Assembly (NCBI GenBank): GCA_903813345.2
Contig: CAIIXF020000012.1
Span: 32,186,501 to 32,250,500 of the forward strand
Direction: 5' to 3'
Source of the DNA: Owenia fusiformis
Lineage: Eukaryota; Annelida; Polychaeta; Sabellida; Oweniidae
Length of the DNA: 64,000 nt
The notes under the pieces were generated by a model that searched no databases, was not told the DNA's origin, and saw nothing but the letters and a program-made list of their open reading frames with translations. The translations under genes and the position numbers were made by a program. Shown in pieces: positions 23,291-35,300 of this stretch. Within the stretch, counting starts at the first letter, position 1, and each line of letters begins with the position of its first letter.

Positions 23291-24079
23291 TCTAATTCCT
23301 AGATTTATCCATAATTTTACGTTTTACATTCAAGTTCTCTTAAAAACAAAAGCTGAACTTCTCTTCTATATCAAGCTATATCTAGCACATTATTCAGCTA
23401 AGTGCCATCATTTCTATTTGTGACTTCCAAATTGACAATTTGCACATTTTAATGCTTTTAACACCTTATTTAGTAGAGACTCTGCACTTATAAATACAAA
23501 ATTAAATATGGTTTATTTTCTAATACGATCAAAATGAGAACAAATGAAACAAATTATCAAAATCAAAATTTATCAAAATCGAAATAATCTAATTTAGTAA
23601 TGTTCTATCTTTTTGTACCATTATTGTAGTACATGAACACTAATTTGTAATTCTAAACTTTTATAGGCATCATGACTTTAAAGGACTACTGTAAAAAATG
23701 AATTGGTAATTCTAGCCGGATACAAAAAGAAAAATAATTCTTCTGTTATGATCTTATGAAAGTTTTATTTTACAAATTGAATTTTCCTTCTATACTATCT
23801 CAGCCTAGCTGTAGATTTAATCAAATATTATCAACTGTCCACAAAGAATCCTTTTTTAGTCAGAGGGTATAGAGAAAGACTTCACTTGCAAAGGGTTAGC
23901 ATTGCCATACTGACATTCCCTCTAAAACATACAGCACTGGTATATTCCCAAAATGAACATAGAAAATAGTAAAATATTGAGCAATTTAAGAAGACAAAGA
24001 TTTGTATAATTGGTTAAAATCGATACACATGCCATGTTTCAACTTCCTTATCACACTTTATCTGCATTAACCAGAACAA
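23291..24079. other. intergenic, no gene seen
   Basis: AT-rich, nothing recognised. Confidence 0.45.
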
Positions 24080-25160
24080 CGGCAACGCCAAAGCGTAGCG
24101 AATCCCATCGAACAGAAATGGCTGGCATTTTTACAAACAAATAGCAAATATCATAAAACAACACACCAGAAAGGCCACCATTTTCAAAATGGTTGCTCAC
24201 TAGCCAAGTTGTCATCAGAAGAAATAATATGCGTTTCAGTAGCCACCTCTAAAATTTTTGAAAAATCGCACACGTACTTGTAAAATAACACACATAAAAA
24301 TGGTGGCCATTTTTCAAAATGGCCGACTACTCCCCAAAGTTTTATTAGACAATGTGCCATGCTTAAAGTATTCACATATCAAATATGAACAAAATTGCTC
24401 TACTACTTTTCGAGTTATAGTAAAATACGTTAAAATGGCGGCCATTTTTCAAAAACATTTTCAAAATGGCCGCCTTCTAACAAAAGTGTCATAGGACAGT
24501 GTGCCATGCTTATAGTATTCACATACCAAATATGAACAAAATCGCTCCACTACTTTTCGAGTTATAGTAAAATACGTTAAAATGGCGGCCATTTTTCAAA
24601 AAAAATTTCAAAATGGCCGCCTTCTACCAAAAGTGTCTTTAGACAGTGTACAATGCTTATAGTATTCACATACCAAATATGAACAAAATCGCTCCACTAT
24701 TTTTTGAGTTATAGCAAAAATCGTAAAATGACGAGTAAAGGCCGCCATTTTTCAAGATGGCTGCCATGTGCTTCTTTAATATCTACATTTGTAGCATTAT
24801 TAATGTCCTTTATAATTTTTTTACATTTAAAACATATTGATATAACAGTTTTACATATTGCACCTAAATTACTGTAAAATCGGCACTAAAATGGCCGCCA
24901 TTTTGAAATGAGCGGCCATTTTGAAAATCGGCTTTCGAGCAGAACTTCTACCCCCATAAGGTATATGTGTACAAAATATGAACAAAATCGGGTCAACGGT
25001 ATTTGAATGATTGCCCGGACGGACGGACAGACGGACGGACGGATGTACGTACGGACGGACGTACGTACGGACGGACGTACGTACGGACGGATGTACGTAC
25101 GGACGGACGGAGGCGTTCCCTATATCCCTCCGAACTTCGTTCGATGGGATAATTAAAAAT
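24080..25160 (+). mobile_element. pearl/HINE-like element: core repeats, GGAC microsatellite, 3' hairpin
   Basis: The 11-mer TCCCATCGAAC lies near the left end (24103-24113). About 3 tandem core units of ~147 bp follow (about 24290-24770), each with AAAATGGCGGCCATTTTTC and TATGAACAAAATCGCTCCAC. Next comes a (GGAC/GTAC)n run (25013-25112), then a hairpin at 25125-25149 (TCCCTCCGAAC, loop TTC, GTTCGATGGGA). The right hairpin arm is the inverse of the left 11-mer. This layout is that of the non-autonomous Helentron relatives called pearl or HINE elements in bivalves. The assignment is by architecture only, and the exact ends are uncertain. Confidence 0.65.
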
Positions 25161-25840
25161 AAACTATAGATGCCACCCATATATTATCAAGATCTCAATA
25201 TCTTGTTCTTTGTTAAGTCAATCTTCAATTGTGGTCACTATATATTTTTCATACATATTTGGTATGCCCTCTTTTATTTTTTGCCATAATTCCCATAAAA
25301 TCTTACCCTGTGTGCAAAGTCTAGTTACAAACTACCGACGAAGCTTTTTTAAAGAAGCTAAGTCAAACGAATCCAAAGGGCAATGAAATCTAGAAAATGA
25401 TCAACCTTATCTTTAGTAACAACCTCCCACTTCAATAATAATAAACTCCTAGAATTATTTCACGGTGACCTTGTTTGAAAAAAAAAACAATTACATAAAA
25501 GGAGTGAAATCTGCAAGGATTAAAAAACAGGTATGTAACCAACACTTATACAGAAATCTCTAAATACGAGGAGATTCATTCAATTGCTAAATAGAAAAGC
25601 AAGGAATTAGACATGCCTCGAGAGCAAATCAAATCAAAGATGAAATCAATACGATAGTACGTGCCTATATGCACAATGCGGTTTCTTTATCACTCAAGAA
25701 ATAAAAGAAGTGTTTTAGATTATTTCATTTATAATAAACCTGACTAATTGTATAACCACAAAACAATTTCCTTGTAAGATTGGTTTTATTCTAATGATAA
25801 AATTTCATTAATTTGTACTATTTCTTAAATATTCATTTGC
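25161..25840. other. intergenic, no gene seen
   Basis: AT-rich, nothing recognised. Confidence 0.45.
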
Positions 25841-25844
25841 ACAA

Positions 25845-26601
25845 TGTCAGTCACCACCTGCCATTTGTTACAGACACTGACCTCAAAACACCAACTGCTA
25901 AGCACGAAACATCAGCCACAAAAAAAGTTGCAGACAATAAATCTGTCACCACTTGTGGTGGTGACATAAAAATCATTCCCAATGAAGCCTGCATTTCCAA
26001 ACACCTCTCATGACATAAAGACTTTCACGGCTCCAAATTTTTGTCCCATTAATTCACATATCTAAAACAAGGCATTTAACATGCAGTGTCACAACCTGTC
26101 ATTTGTTACAGATGCCGACCCCCAAACACCAACCACCAAACACCTTTCACAAAACAATTGGAGACTAACAATATGTCACCACTTTTGGTGATAACATTAA
26201 AATAGATTTCATCTGGGAGAGAATTTATTTTGTTGGTTAGTTTCACAATCTAATTTAGAGTCAAACATCATGTAACTATTCCCAGTGAAGCCTGGTGTAC
26301 ATTCAAACACCTATAATTGTGAAAACGTTCATGGTCTCGAATTTGTCATCTCCGAATGACTCACACATTAGGGACTTTAAGCTTGCAATGTTTTTCACAA
26401 CCTAAACGTGTTCGGAAAATATTTAAGCAATGCATTTGTATGGGCGATTGGTCATCTGTATAGGTTGGCGTTTCGATTTTATATGCAAGCTTAAACTCCC
26501 TATTGAATAAAAAAAACTGAAATATGACCACCTGTTAATCTGAACACTTATACAATTGCCCCCCCCCCCCGTAGCATTAGGATTATACAGGTTTAACTGT
26601 A
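25845..26601 (+). repeat. pogo-like MITE interior duplicated in tandem
   Basis: Two units (about 25845-26080 and 26085-26390) both begin TCACNACCTGYCATTTGTTACAG, contain ACACCAACYRCYAA and CACCACTT, and end in CCAATGAAGCCTG / CCAGTGAAGCCTG followed by AAACACCT. The right end CAGGTTTAACTGTA is at 26588-26601. The first unit has a perfect palindrome GTCACCAC..GTGGTGAC at about 25945-25965. A C-tract lies at 26559-26570. Confidence 0.7.
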
Positions 26602-26866
26602 ATAAAACATCCAGGGCATAATAGGAAAATTACGGTTAAGCATTTGTAGGCAATTCACAGATGAAGTCGATATAACGTACCCTCAATCCCTAGTTGATAA
26701 TAAAATAGCACAACTAATGCATAGAGACTGATAGACAATATGCCCTCTGATGTGACTATGGTTGGTTAAATGCAAAGAGATTTCTTAAATACTTTGATCC
26801 ACTACAGTCTATTGAGTCCCTCAGTTATATAGTGTTTGTCCTACATATGTGAACAATACACTTCAC
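26602..26866. other. intergenic, no gene seen
   Basis: Nothing recognised. Confidence 0.4.
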
Positions 26867-27024
26867 TTGTCACTACACCATACTATACTACACTACACAA
26901 CACTATATTACATAATACACTATACATTACACTATACAATTGTATAACATCATATTACACTACACTTTACTATATTATACCACACAACAATACATAATAT
27001 TTCACTACACTACACTACAGTACT
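26867..27024. repeat. low-complexity ACTA/CACTA-rich stretch
   Basis: Irregular reiterations of CACTACAC, ACTATAC and TACACTA over about 155 bp. Confidence 0.85.
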
Positions 27025-27105
27025 TTTGGCAATAATAACTCTTTCAGAATGTTACATGGATGGCAAAATTGAGAAATTATAAAAACACAATAATAATTTT
27101 TAGAA

Positions 27106-27563
27106 ACAGGGCCAATGTCTTGAGAAATGAAGGGTTAAGATTTCAGGAATTATATTTCACAATGTTTATTGAAAAACAGGGCCCTGATTCTTGAAAAATG
27201 AAGGGTTAAGATTTCAGGAATTATATTTTCACACTGTCTTTTGAAAAATAGGGCCCTGATTCTTGAGAAATGAAGGGTTAAGATTTCAGGAACTATATTT
27301 TAACACTGTATTTGAAAAATAGGGCCCTGATTCTTGAAAAATGAAGGGTTAAGATTTCAGGAATTATATTTTCACACTGTCTTTTGAAAAATAGGGCCCT
27401 GATTCTTGAGAAATGAAGGGTTAAGATTTCAGGAATTATATTTTCACACTGTCTTTTGAAAAATAGGGCCCTGATTCTTGAAAAATGAAGGGTTAAGATT
27501 TCAGGAATTATATTTTCACACTGTTTTTTGAAAAACAGGGCCCTGATTCTTGAGAAATGAAGA
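27106..27563 (+). repeat. 72-bp minisatellite, about 6.4 copies
   Basis: Each unit has GGGCCCTGATTCTTGA, AAATGAAGGGTTAAG and TCACACTGTCTTTTG. GGGCCCTGA recurs at 27251, 27322, 27394 and so on, a 72-bp period with few differences. Confidence 0.92.
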
Positions 27564-29263
27564 GTTAATTAAGGACACAAACTTAACTTTATTTGCAAAC
27601 TGTAAAACAGTTGTTTAAATTCCCACAATCCAAGTAAGTTTCATTCAAACAAGATATCATATGAGGCCATAAAATTAACAAATGATTTATGAGTTATGAG
27701 ATAAGTGTTTTATAAGTGAACAAAAACCCTTATACAAGTTAATCATTGATAGAGTATCATAAATTATGAATTTTTTTACAAGATGATAAAGTCTCTATCT
27801 AAGATGACACCATCTAAGCTGTCGCATATTTAACTGCCATTCCATTCTTGGGAGCCTTTAAACTCAGGCTGCCAACCTCATTTAAGCTGCATGCAATAAA
27901 CCTATGCAATCAACAACATAAAAATCAGAGTCCTGGTATTGAATCCATTAAAAGTGAATACCCAATAGTCATAATCTGAACTTTATTATCTGAACCCATC
28001 TTGAGAAAATCATTTATAAACTGATTGTAGATTGATAACAAAATATCGGACCATATGATAAACTTCATAAACATTTGATTAAATGGCTAGAAAATTCCAT
28101 TTCATTATAATCGTATTAACGTTTCATAACAGAGATTTCTTAATCTTACTAAGAAGCAATAATTAACAAAAACCTTACAGATGACTGATTCAGTAAATCA
28201 TAACAACTTCGGAGATTAATCATTTTTCTCAAAATGAATTTCTAAACTTCACTGCACAAACTGAGATTTGTAGACAATACAATTTTCATAAACGTCTCCA
28301 TGCGTAAAAATCATATTTTATCAATATTTCATTTGTCTCTATGAAAATCACTGAAAGGGCTTCATCAATAAACGTAAGAAGGCTAAAAAACTCATTGTTT
28401 GGATTTCAATTTATCTTTGAGTACGCTATAAAATCCATAAGTAGCGATGAAAACATTTTATGGTTGTCGTTGGAGATTTGTGAGTCTAGAATCAAGAATC
28501 GTAATATCACGCAAGGTCATCCATTAGATTCAGAAGGTTTGTTTTTATATTCCCTCGTGATAAAACTGTTATTAAAACAATGCCAGATTCCACGTTATCA
28601 TAACAAAATTATTATGGCGCTCTTGTTGGATCAGACGTGATCCGATTACAGATTACAGGTTGATTATATGGATCATAAGGATTGTATTTCAGTATTTTAC
28701 AATATAATATCCTCTTAAATTGACCATTTCAGGAGAATATACTGCTTAAAGAACTGTTTCGCAAAGCAATATCATGTTAAAACACCTTAACACAAGGCAA
28801 TTTCACCTGAGCATAATTCTTCAAGACATTATTCCCTTATATAAAGCACTATTTCAAAACCTAATGTCACCATAAAACAACTTTACACAAGGCAATTTCA
28901 CCCGAGCAGATATCATCATCAAAGAAATAATTCCATAAATTGCTTAAGCCCTTAACATCTTCACATGTTCTGGTCTTCACAGCGTTCATCAATGGGAGAC
29001 GAGTGAACGAAGATGGGCCCTAAGGACTGTTTCACAAAGGTGATACATGAATGTCCTGATGAGAAATATAATTCCACAAGTTTTCATCCTGTATGATAAA
29101 AAATCATTTCAAACAAGTAAGCAAAATGCAGGAACCTTCATTGAAGCCCTTAAAAAGCCATCTTATCCACGGGGCAGAATCAATATACCATAACAGATCA
29201 AAGGTCTACCGCAGACCATATATTATCATAACCAGCAAGCCTTAACAAAAAACTAATAATATC
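27564..29263. other. intergenic, one small duplication
   Basis: No gene recognised. 28760-28915 holds two imperfect copies of a ~110-bp block containing AACACAAGGCAATTTCACC / TACACAAGGCAATTTCACC. Confidence 0.5.
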
Positions 29264-29265
29264 TA

Positions 29266-29449
29266 CAGTAAAACATGTCTAGTCCAAAAATCAATGGGAC
29301 CAGCCTAAGGTGTTCGGATTAGCAGGTGTTCACATTTCAAGATTTTTGAATATGTGCATCAATGGGAAATACCGAATTTTGAACCAAGGAAGTGTTTACA
29401 TTTAGAGGTGTTCAGATTAGAGAGGTGTTCAGATATACAGGTTTCACTG
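29266..29449. mobile_element. pogo-like MITE, 184 bp, cleanest short copy
   Basis: Left CAGTAAAACATGTCTAGTCC, right GATATACAGGTTTCACTG. The interior ATTAGCAGGTGTTCACATTTC and ATCAATGGGAAATACCGAAT can serve as a family reference. Confidence 0.8.
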
Positions 29450-30904
29450 TTCTTCATTGACAGAAATGAGGAAAAAATGACATATTACTCATAAAATTGA
29501 AAACATAGCTATAAAAAGTAATCTCTAATGGGAAAGATATGAATCATTTATGATTTTTATATTAAATGTGATTAATTCTGGCTATATCAAAAAATCTATT
29601 ATGAGCAGGATTATATGTTTTGCTGGATTAATTAGGTTAATTTGATATTAATTGGATATTAATTGGATCACAAATGATACTTCAATGCAACCCTGAGTTT
29701 CAATCATGGAACTAGTCTCTGACTTACAGTTTTCCAGTTAATAGCATCTAATGATCCCAAACATCTTATTGAGCTCAAATGGAGTTTTCAATGGGCTTTA
29801 ATGGGTCTATGGGGGCCTGCTGGTCTCACTTCTATGTGGTTTCAGCGGTCTCGGTAGGCTTTGGGGGGGGGGCGAATGTATGGTATTTTGAGCTATTTTG
29901 GGTCATCAACATTAACAGCCATTTATTTAATTTTTCTAGAATGTTGGGTTAATGAAAAAAATGTTATGATTTTGAACAAAATTTGTGAGGTTAATTAACC
30001 CCACATTATTGAAAAACTAGTTTTGGGTGTCAATTTGTAACAATTGAACGTTTTCCCAATTTACGAGGAATATGATGAACATATCAGAAGATAAGGAGTA
30101 TTAATAAAAAAAAATATTCACAGATAACAAAATAAAAAAATTGTTATTCGAAAGTTACAGACGCCATCCATAAAAAAAGTTGGGAGACCATAACAATGTG
30201 TCACCTTGGTAGTGATGATATAATAAAATAAAATAGGACTACACTACCTAATTTTCTACTTTACAAGTTTCTACCCCCTGATATAAGACAATGTCATATA
30301 GTTCTAAAGTACTAAGATGTTCTTTAAATGTTATTAGCTAAAACCTCCACTAAAAGGGTAATCCGTTAATGACACTTTATAAAATTATCTGGCTATTGTC
30401 TCCAAAGCAAAGTCCCCAGAGGATGCTAATTCTGGGCAAATGGACACATCAAAGCTTGGAAAATGATGAAATATATATATCACCCTTAATGGCTCATTAT
30501 GCTGATTTAAGCCCGCTTGTCCTATCTATATGTAAGGTGAAACTTATTCTTCAGCAAGCAAACCTTTAAAATTTAACTTTAGAGTGATTAAAGATCTGAA
30601 TATCAAATCTGTATAATTATTTGTCTCATTTAGAGGGCAGTGTACTTGGAATGAGGGTATCAGGGTAATCTCAAAATTTACCCTTTCAATAGTTCATTTG
30701 ATTTTGCCTCTTAAAAAGAGCTTCATCTGCACAATTTGAATTAGAGACAACCAATCAGAATACATGTACTAGAATATGTTTAGTAAAAATCCAGCTACCA
30801 ATCAAAATAGCATTCCCTGAATTGTATGCTTTCGAAAATACCTGATATTAATTTCATAATGAAACTCTCATCAAATGCCATAAAAGCTACTTTTAGATAT
30901 TTTT
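29450..30904. other. intergenic with repeat fragments, no gene seen
   Basis: A G-tract lies at 29865-29873. 30155-30215 matches part of the MITE core (AGACGCCATCCATAAAAAAAG, TTGGGAGACC). 30711-30770 is a copy of the GAGCTTCATCTG dispersed repeat that piggyBac interrupted at 1585. Confidence 0.5.
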
Positions 30905-31022
30905 AGTCTTGCTCAAAGACTGTATCCACCCCCCCCCCGTCACCTTCACTGTCTTTACCTGGCAATATACAGAGAAGGATAAAGGGGGGGGGGGGGAGTA
31001 CAGGGTCTTTTAAGCAAGACTT
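30905..31022. repeat. 118-bp inverted-repeat MITE with C/G tracts
   Basis: The left arm AGTCTTGCTCAAAGACTGTA plus a C-tract mirrors the right arm, a G-tract plus AGTACAGGGTCTTTTAAGCA. A second copy (right part) at about 47862-47905 is the insertion site of the 10.5-kb element, so this copy shows its empty site (TTAAGCAAGACT). Confidence 0.75.
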
Positions 31023-32440
31023 GATATTTTCAGCATCAAAATTGTATATCTATTCCTCCTGTTCAGAACCTTTAAGGAATCTAAAAGGGTCTGACAATCA
31101 GGGTACATATAGGCAATTCGTTCTTTTTTGTGAACCTGTTATTTTCAGAAAAAATTACAAGCACAATACCAGCGGAGCCTTTACATTCAATTTAGCTCCT
31201 TTCCACTGAGAGTTTAAAGTTGTTTAAATAGTATTGAATTCAACACAAATCAAATTAATTATACTAATAAATGACAAAAGTTCTATTTATTGATGGCAGA
31301 ATGTCAGTTGAACTCAACTCAGTAATTGGAAAGATTCGAATAGCAATCAATCAAGTCTAAATAGATGTTGGGTAACAAAATTGACAGTCATGATATATTA
31401 TTAACACGTGATTCTTGTAGATTCCAGGGTATCAGTAATGGATCTGGAAGCTAACAAGGGCTGGGGGGCACAATTCATTAGTCAGAAAAATAATTTCCGG
31501 GCTTGGGCGTGAACAATTTTTGGTCCCTAAAACAAAAAAATCTGGCCCAAATTTTGAAAATGTTCTATATATATATCTAGGTCAATTTTTGATTTGGCCT
31601 GAAATTAAAAAATAAGTAATTCTCAAAAAAGCCAACTAATCGAGGCCCTAAAGTTTTGTGCCCTGAGGGGACAGCCGGGCCTCATGCCCCCCACCCTCAC
31701 TGAATCCGCCATAACTAATGGCAATTTAGTAAAAATGCTCTGAATATGTTGTAAAAACATGAAACTTCTTTATTTTTAGCCCTAAAGTAGCCGTTTACTC
31801 TTTCAGATTCAAACTTCCATATAAAGCTACTTCTGAAAGATACACTTTAGATCAATTAATGTAATACCTTATCATTACAGTGATCTCCCCAGGATTTTTT
31901 CATAGCAGGGGGGATTTTTTAACAAGTTTCGCCGCTCGCTTCGCTCGCATGATTTTTGGGCCAATTTTTTCATGAGTGTTCATTGTTCATTGTGTTTCCT
32001 TAAAGTCTTTTGTCCCTACATCTTCTGGGGTGCATGTCAAACCACCTCCCCCATGCTTTTTCTTGCAAGGAACTGTGAAAGCGTTAATTCATTCCCTTTA
32101 CGCTTGGGCTTTTTAATTTTACCCATTTTTTTTTTTTGAGTTTCCCGCATAAAGAACCGGAAGTCGAACTTCTTTATCATGACAACCACACACTACTATA
32201 CCTTGCATTTGGTGTTCATGAGCAACCCATTTGGCTTATTAGTAATGATTATGTATTTGTTTTTATTTGTCTGTTCCTTATGAATGGTTTATCGGTTGAA
32301 AATTAGATGCTAGTAAGGCACTTTCAAAATATATTAAACAATTCAATTAGACAAACAAAGTATCTTATGCATTTCTAGGTGTTAGGTATAGTAGTGGAAC
32401 CATCAAAAGCAAGATTTGAACATTAATTCGTTCGCAATTA
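31023..32440. other. intergenic with degraded MITEs, no gene seen
   Basis: 31435-31710 has degraded GGATCTGG and GAATCCGCC ends around TGGCCCAAA, like the 144-bp MITE. 31879 starts a CAGTGATCTCCCCAG terminus. A CGCTCGCTTCGCTCGC run is at 31930-31946. No coding exon recognised. Confidence 0.5.
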
Positions 32441-35300
32441 TAACTAGATTTGTGAAATTGAACAAGTTCAATTTAAGACTCCAGATTTATTTGACCTAGA
32501 TAGATCAGTAAAGAGCTGAGTAAGTAACTGAGTAATTAGCTGAGTAAGTACCTTAGTAGTAGTTGAGTTAGTAGCTGAGTAAGTAACTGAGTAAAAAGCT
32601 GAGTAGGTAGCTGAGTAAGTAGCTGAGTAAGTAGCTGAGTAAGTAGCTGAGTAAGTACCTGAGTTAGTAGCTGAGTAAGTTGCTAAGTAAGTAATAACTA
32701 ATTAAGTAATTGAGTAAGTAGTCAAATAAGTAGCTGAGTAGGTAGAGAGGTAAAGTAGGGTATGCAGGAATTTTTGAAAGTATATTTGATCAATCTGCAT
32801 CGTGAATACTGGCAAGTGCGAATTTCAAACTTCAAAATGGCGTAGAATCTAAACCGGGGGTCGGATTGCAATTTTAATTTCAGATCCGGATTCCTGAGGA
32901 AATTCTACCCCTAATTCATAACTCATACTTTAAAATTGGAGATTTTTTTATTTTGACCTACATTTCGAACACCATATCTCAAAAGTGGGTCAAAAAACTT
33001 ATTGACGGCAAAATGTTACATTATAAGCACACTCTTTGCTACAAGTATACAAAATTTCGGAGAATATCATTGAAGTGTAGTGTCAGAATCGCAAAATAAA
33101 AAAAAACTATGAATTTGACCTAGATTTTGAACTAGGTATTTTGGTGTCCAAACTTTGAAGGAAAGTAGCTTTTGAGGTCCCCTTCTTCTATGGGCTTTCA
33201 TTATGTTTAGCTGTACTCATTCTTTATATCGTATTTTTACACTTCAAAAAATTATTCGGTCCCATTGATTTAACATGGGGCACCAAATTTAGCGATTTTT
33301 GAGATCTCAAAACGCCATAACTTCAGAACAAGTAGTCGGACCGAAATTTGGTTTGCAGATCTAGATTTCTGAGAAAATTCTACCCTTAATTCATAACTCA
33401 TACGTTAAATTTGGAAAACTTTTTACTTTGGCCTACTTTTTGGACACCATATCTCAAAAGTGGGTCAAAATACTTTCTGACGGCAAAACGCTAACACTAT
33501 TAGCATACTCTTTGCTACCTGTATACAACATTTTAAAGCAAATCATTTAAATATAGTGTCAGAATCGCAAAAATAAGGGATAACTATAAATTTGACCTAG
33601 ATATTGACCTAGGTATTTTGGTGTCCAAATTTTGGAGCTAAGTATCCTTTGAGGTCCCCTTCTTTAATAGCTTTCATTATATTAAGCTGTACTCAGTCTA
33701 TATCTTGTATTTTACACTTCAAAAAAATCTTTTTTTTCCATTAACATAACATGGGGCACCAAATTTAGCGATTTTTGAGCTATCAAAACGACATAAATTC
33801 CAAACCAAAAGTCGGATTTAAATTTGGTTTGCAGATTTGGATTCCTGAGAAAATTCTACCCTTAATTCATAACTCATACGTTAAATTTGGAGAACTTTTT
33901 AGTTTGACCTACTTTTCGGACACCATATCTCAAAAGTGGGTCAAAATACTTTCTGAGGGCAAAAGGCTAACACTATTAGCACACTCTTGGCTACATGTAT
34001 ACAAATTTTCGAAGAATATAAATAATCTGTAGTGTCAGAATCGCAAAATTAAGGAAAAACTTTGAATTTGACCTAGATTTTGACCTAGGCATTTTGGTGT
34101 CCAAATTTTTATGAAAAGAAGGTCTTGTGGTCCCTTTCTTTTATGGGCTTCCATTATGTTTAGCTGTGCTTAGTCTATATCTCGTATTTTACACATTCAA
34201 AAAAATATTTTTTCCCATTGAATTAACATGGGGCACCAAATTTAGCGATTTTTGAATTTTCAAAACGCCATAACTTCTGAACCGGAAGTCAGATCGAAAT
34301 TTGGTTTTCAGATTCTGAATCCTGACAAAATTCTACCCCTAATTCATAACATATACGTTAAATTTGGAATTTTTTTATTTTGACCTACTTTTTGGACACG
34401 CCATAACTTCCGAACCGGAAGTCGGATCGAAATTTGGTTTGCAGATTCGGATTTCTGAGAAAATTCTACCTTTAATTCATAACTCATACGTTGAATTTGG
34501 AGAACTTTTTATTTTGACCTACTTTTCGGACACCATATCTCAAAAGTGGGTCAAAATACTTTCTGACGGCAAAAGGCTAACACTATTAGCACACTCTTCG
34601 CTACCTGTCTACAAAATTTGGAAACAAATCATTAAAGTATAGTGTCAGAATCGCAAAAATAAGTTAAAACTTTGAATTTGACCTAGATTTTGACCTAGGC
34701 ATTTTGGTGTCCAAATTTTTATGAAAAGAAGGTCTTATGGTCCCTTTCTTTTATGGGCTTCCATTATGTTTAGCTGTGCTTTGTCTATATCTCGTATTTT
34801 ACACTTCAAAAAAATATTTTTTCCCATTGAATTAACATGGGGCACCAAATTTAGCGATTTTTGAATTTTCAAAACGCCATAACTTCTGAACCGGAAGTCA
34901 GATGGAAATTTGATTTTCAGATTCTGAATCCTGAGAAAATTTCCTATAAGACTGATATCCTCGACATTGGATTCGGTGAAATTTGTTTTGGACCTCGTTT
35001 TCGGACACTGATATCTCGAAATTGGTTTGAGATACCAAAAAACTAAATCGACCCTAGGTTATCTACTTTTTTATGAGGAACACAATGAAAAAAACCAGGA
35101 TCAAAAATATTGAAGGACGACCGAGATAATGGGAAAAAATGACAAAGTACTGGATTTGACCTAGTTCTTGACCTTTGACCTAGATAAAAATTTGACCTAA
35201 TTTCCCATCATCCCAGATACATTCCCTAGTTAATCATGTAAGCAGCTTAAAGTAAGCTCTTCTAGTTGGTGAGAAATCTGGGAAGGAGGAAGAAGAATAA
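32441..35300 (+). mobile_element. Helentron/HINE-like element, copy A
   Basis: The 5' end ACTAGATTTGTGAAATTG continues AACAAGTTCAATTTAAGACT and reaches the subterminal 11-mer AGACTCCAGAT (32476-32486). The order then is a 12-bp microsatellite, about four units of the ~476-bp satellite, and a TGACCT-rich tail (about 35150-35210) before AGAAGAATAATA. The next element's 5' end follows at once. It lacks the 3' hairpin seen in copy B. Assignment is by structure only. Confidence 0.6.
32505..32745 (+). repeat. 12-bp microsatellite/minisatellite GAGTAAGTAGCT
   Basis: About 20 imperfect units of GAGTAAGTAGCT, placed between the 5' terminus and the core satellite of copy A. Confidence 0.9.

Noticed and set aside
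24869-25180. Minus-strand frame rich in VRPSVRTSVRTYVRP
   Set aside because: Translation of the GGAC/GTAC microsatellite and element end.
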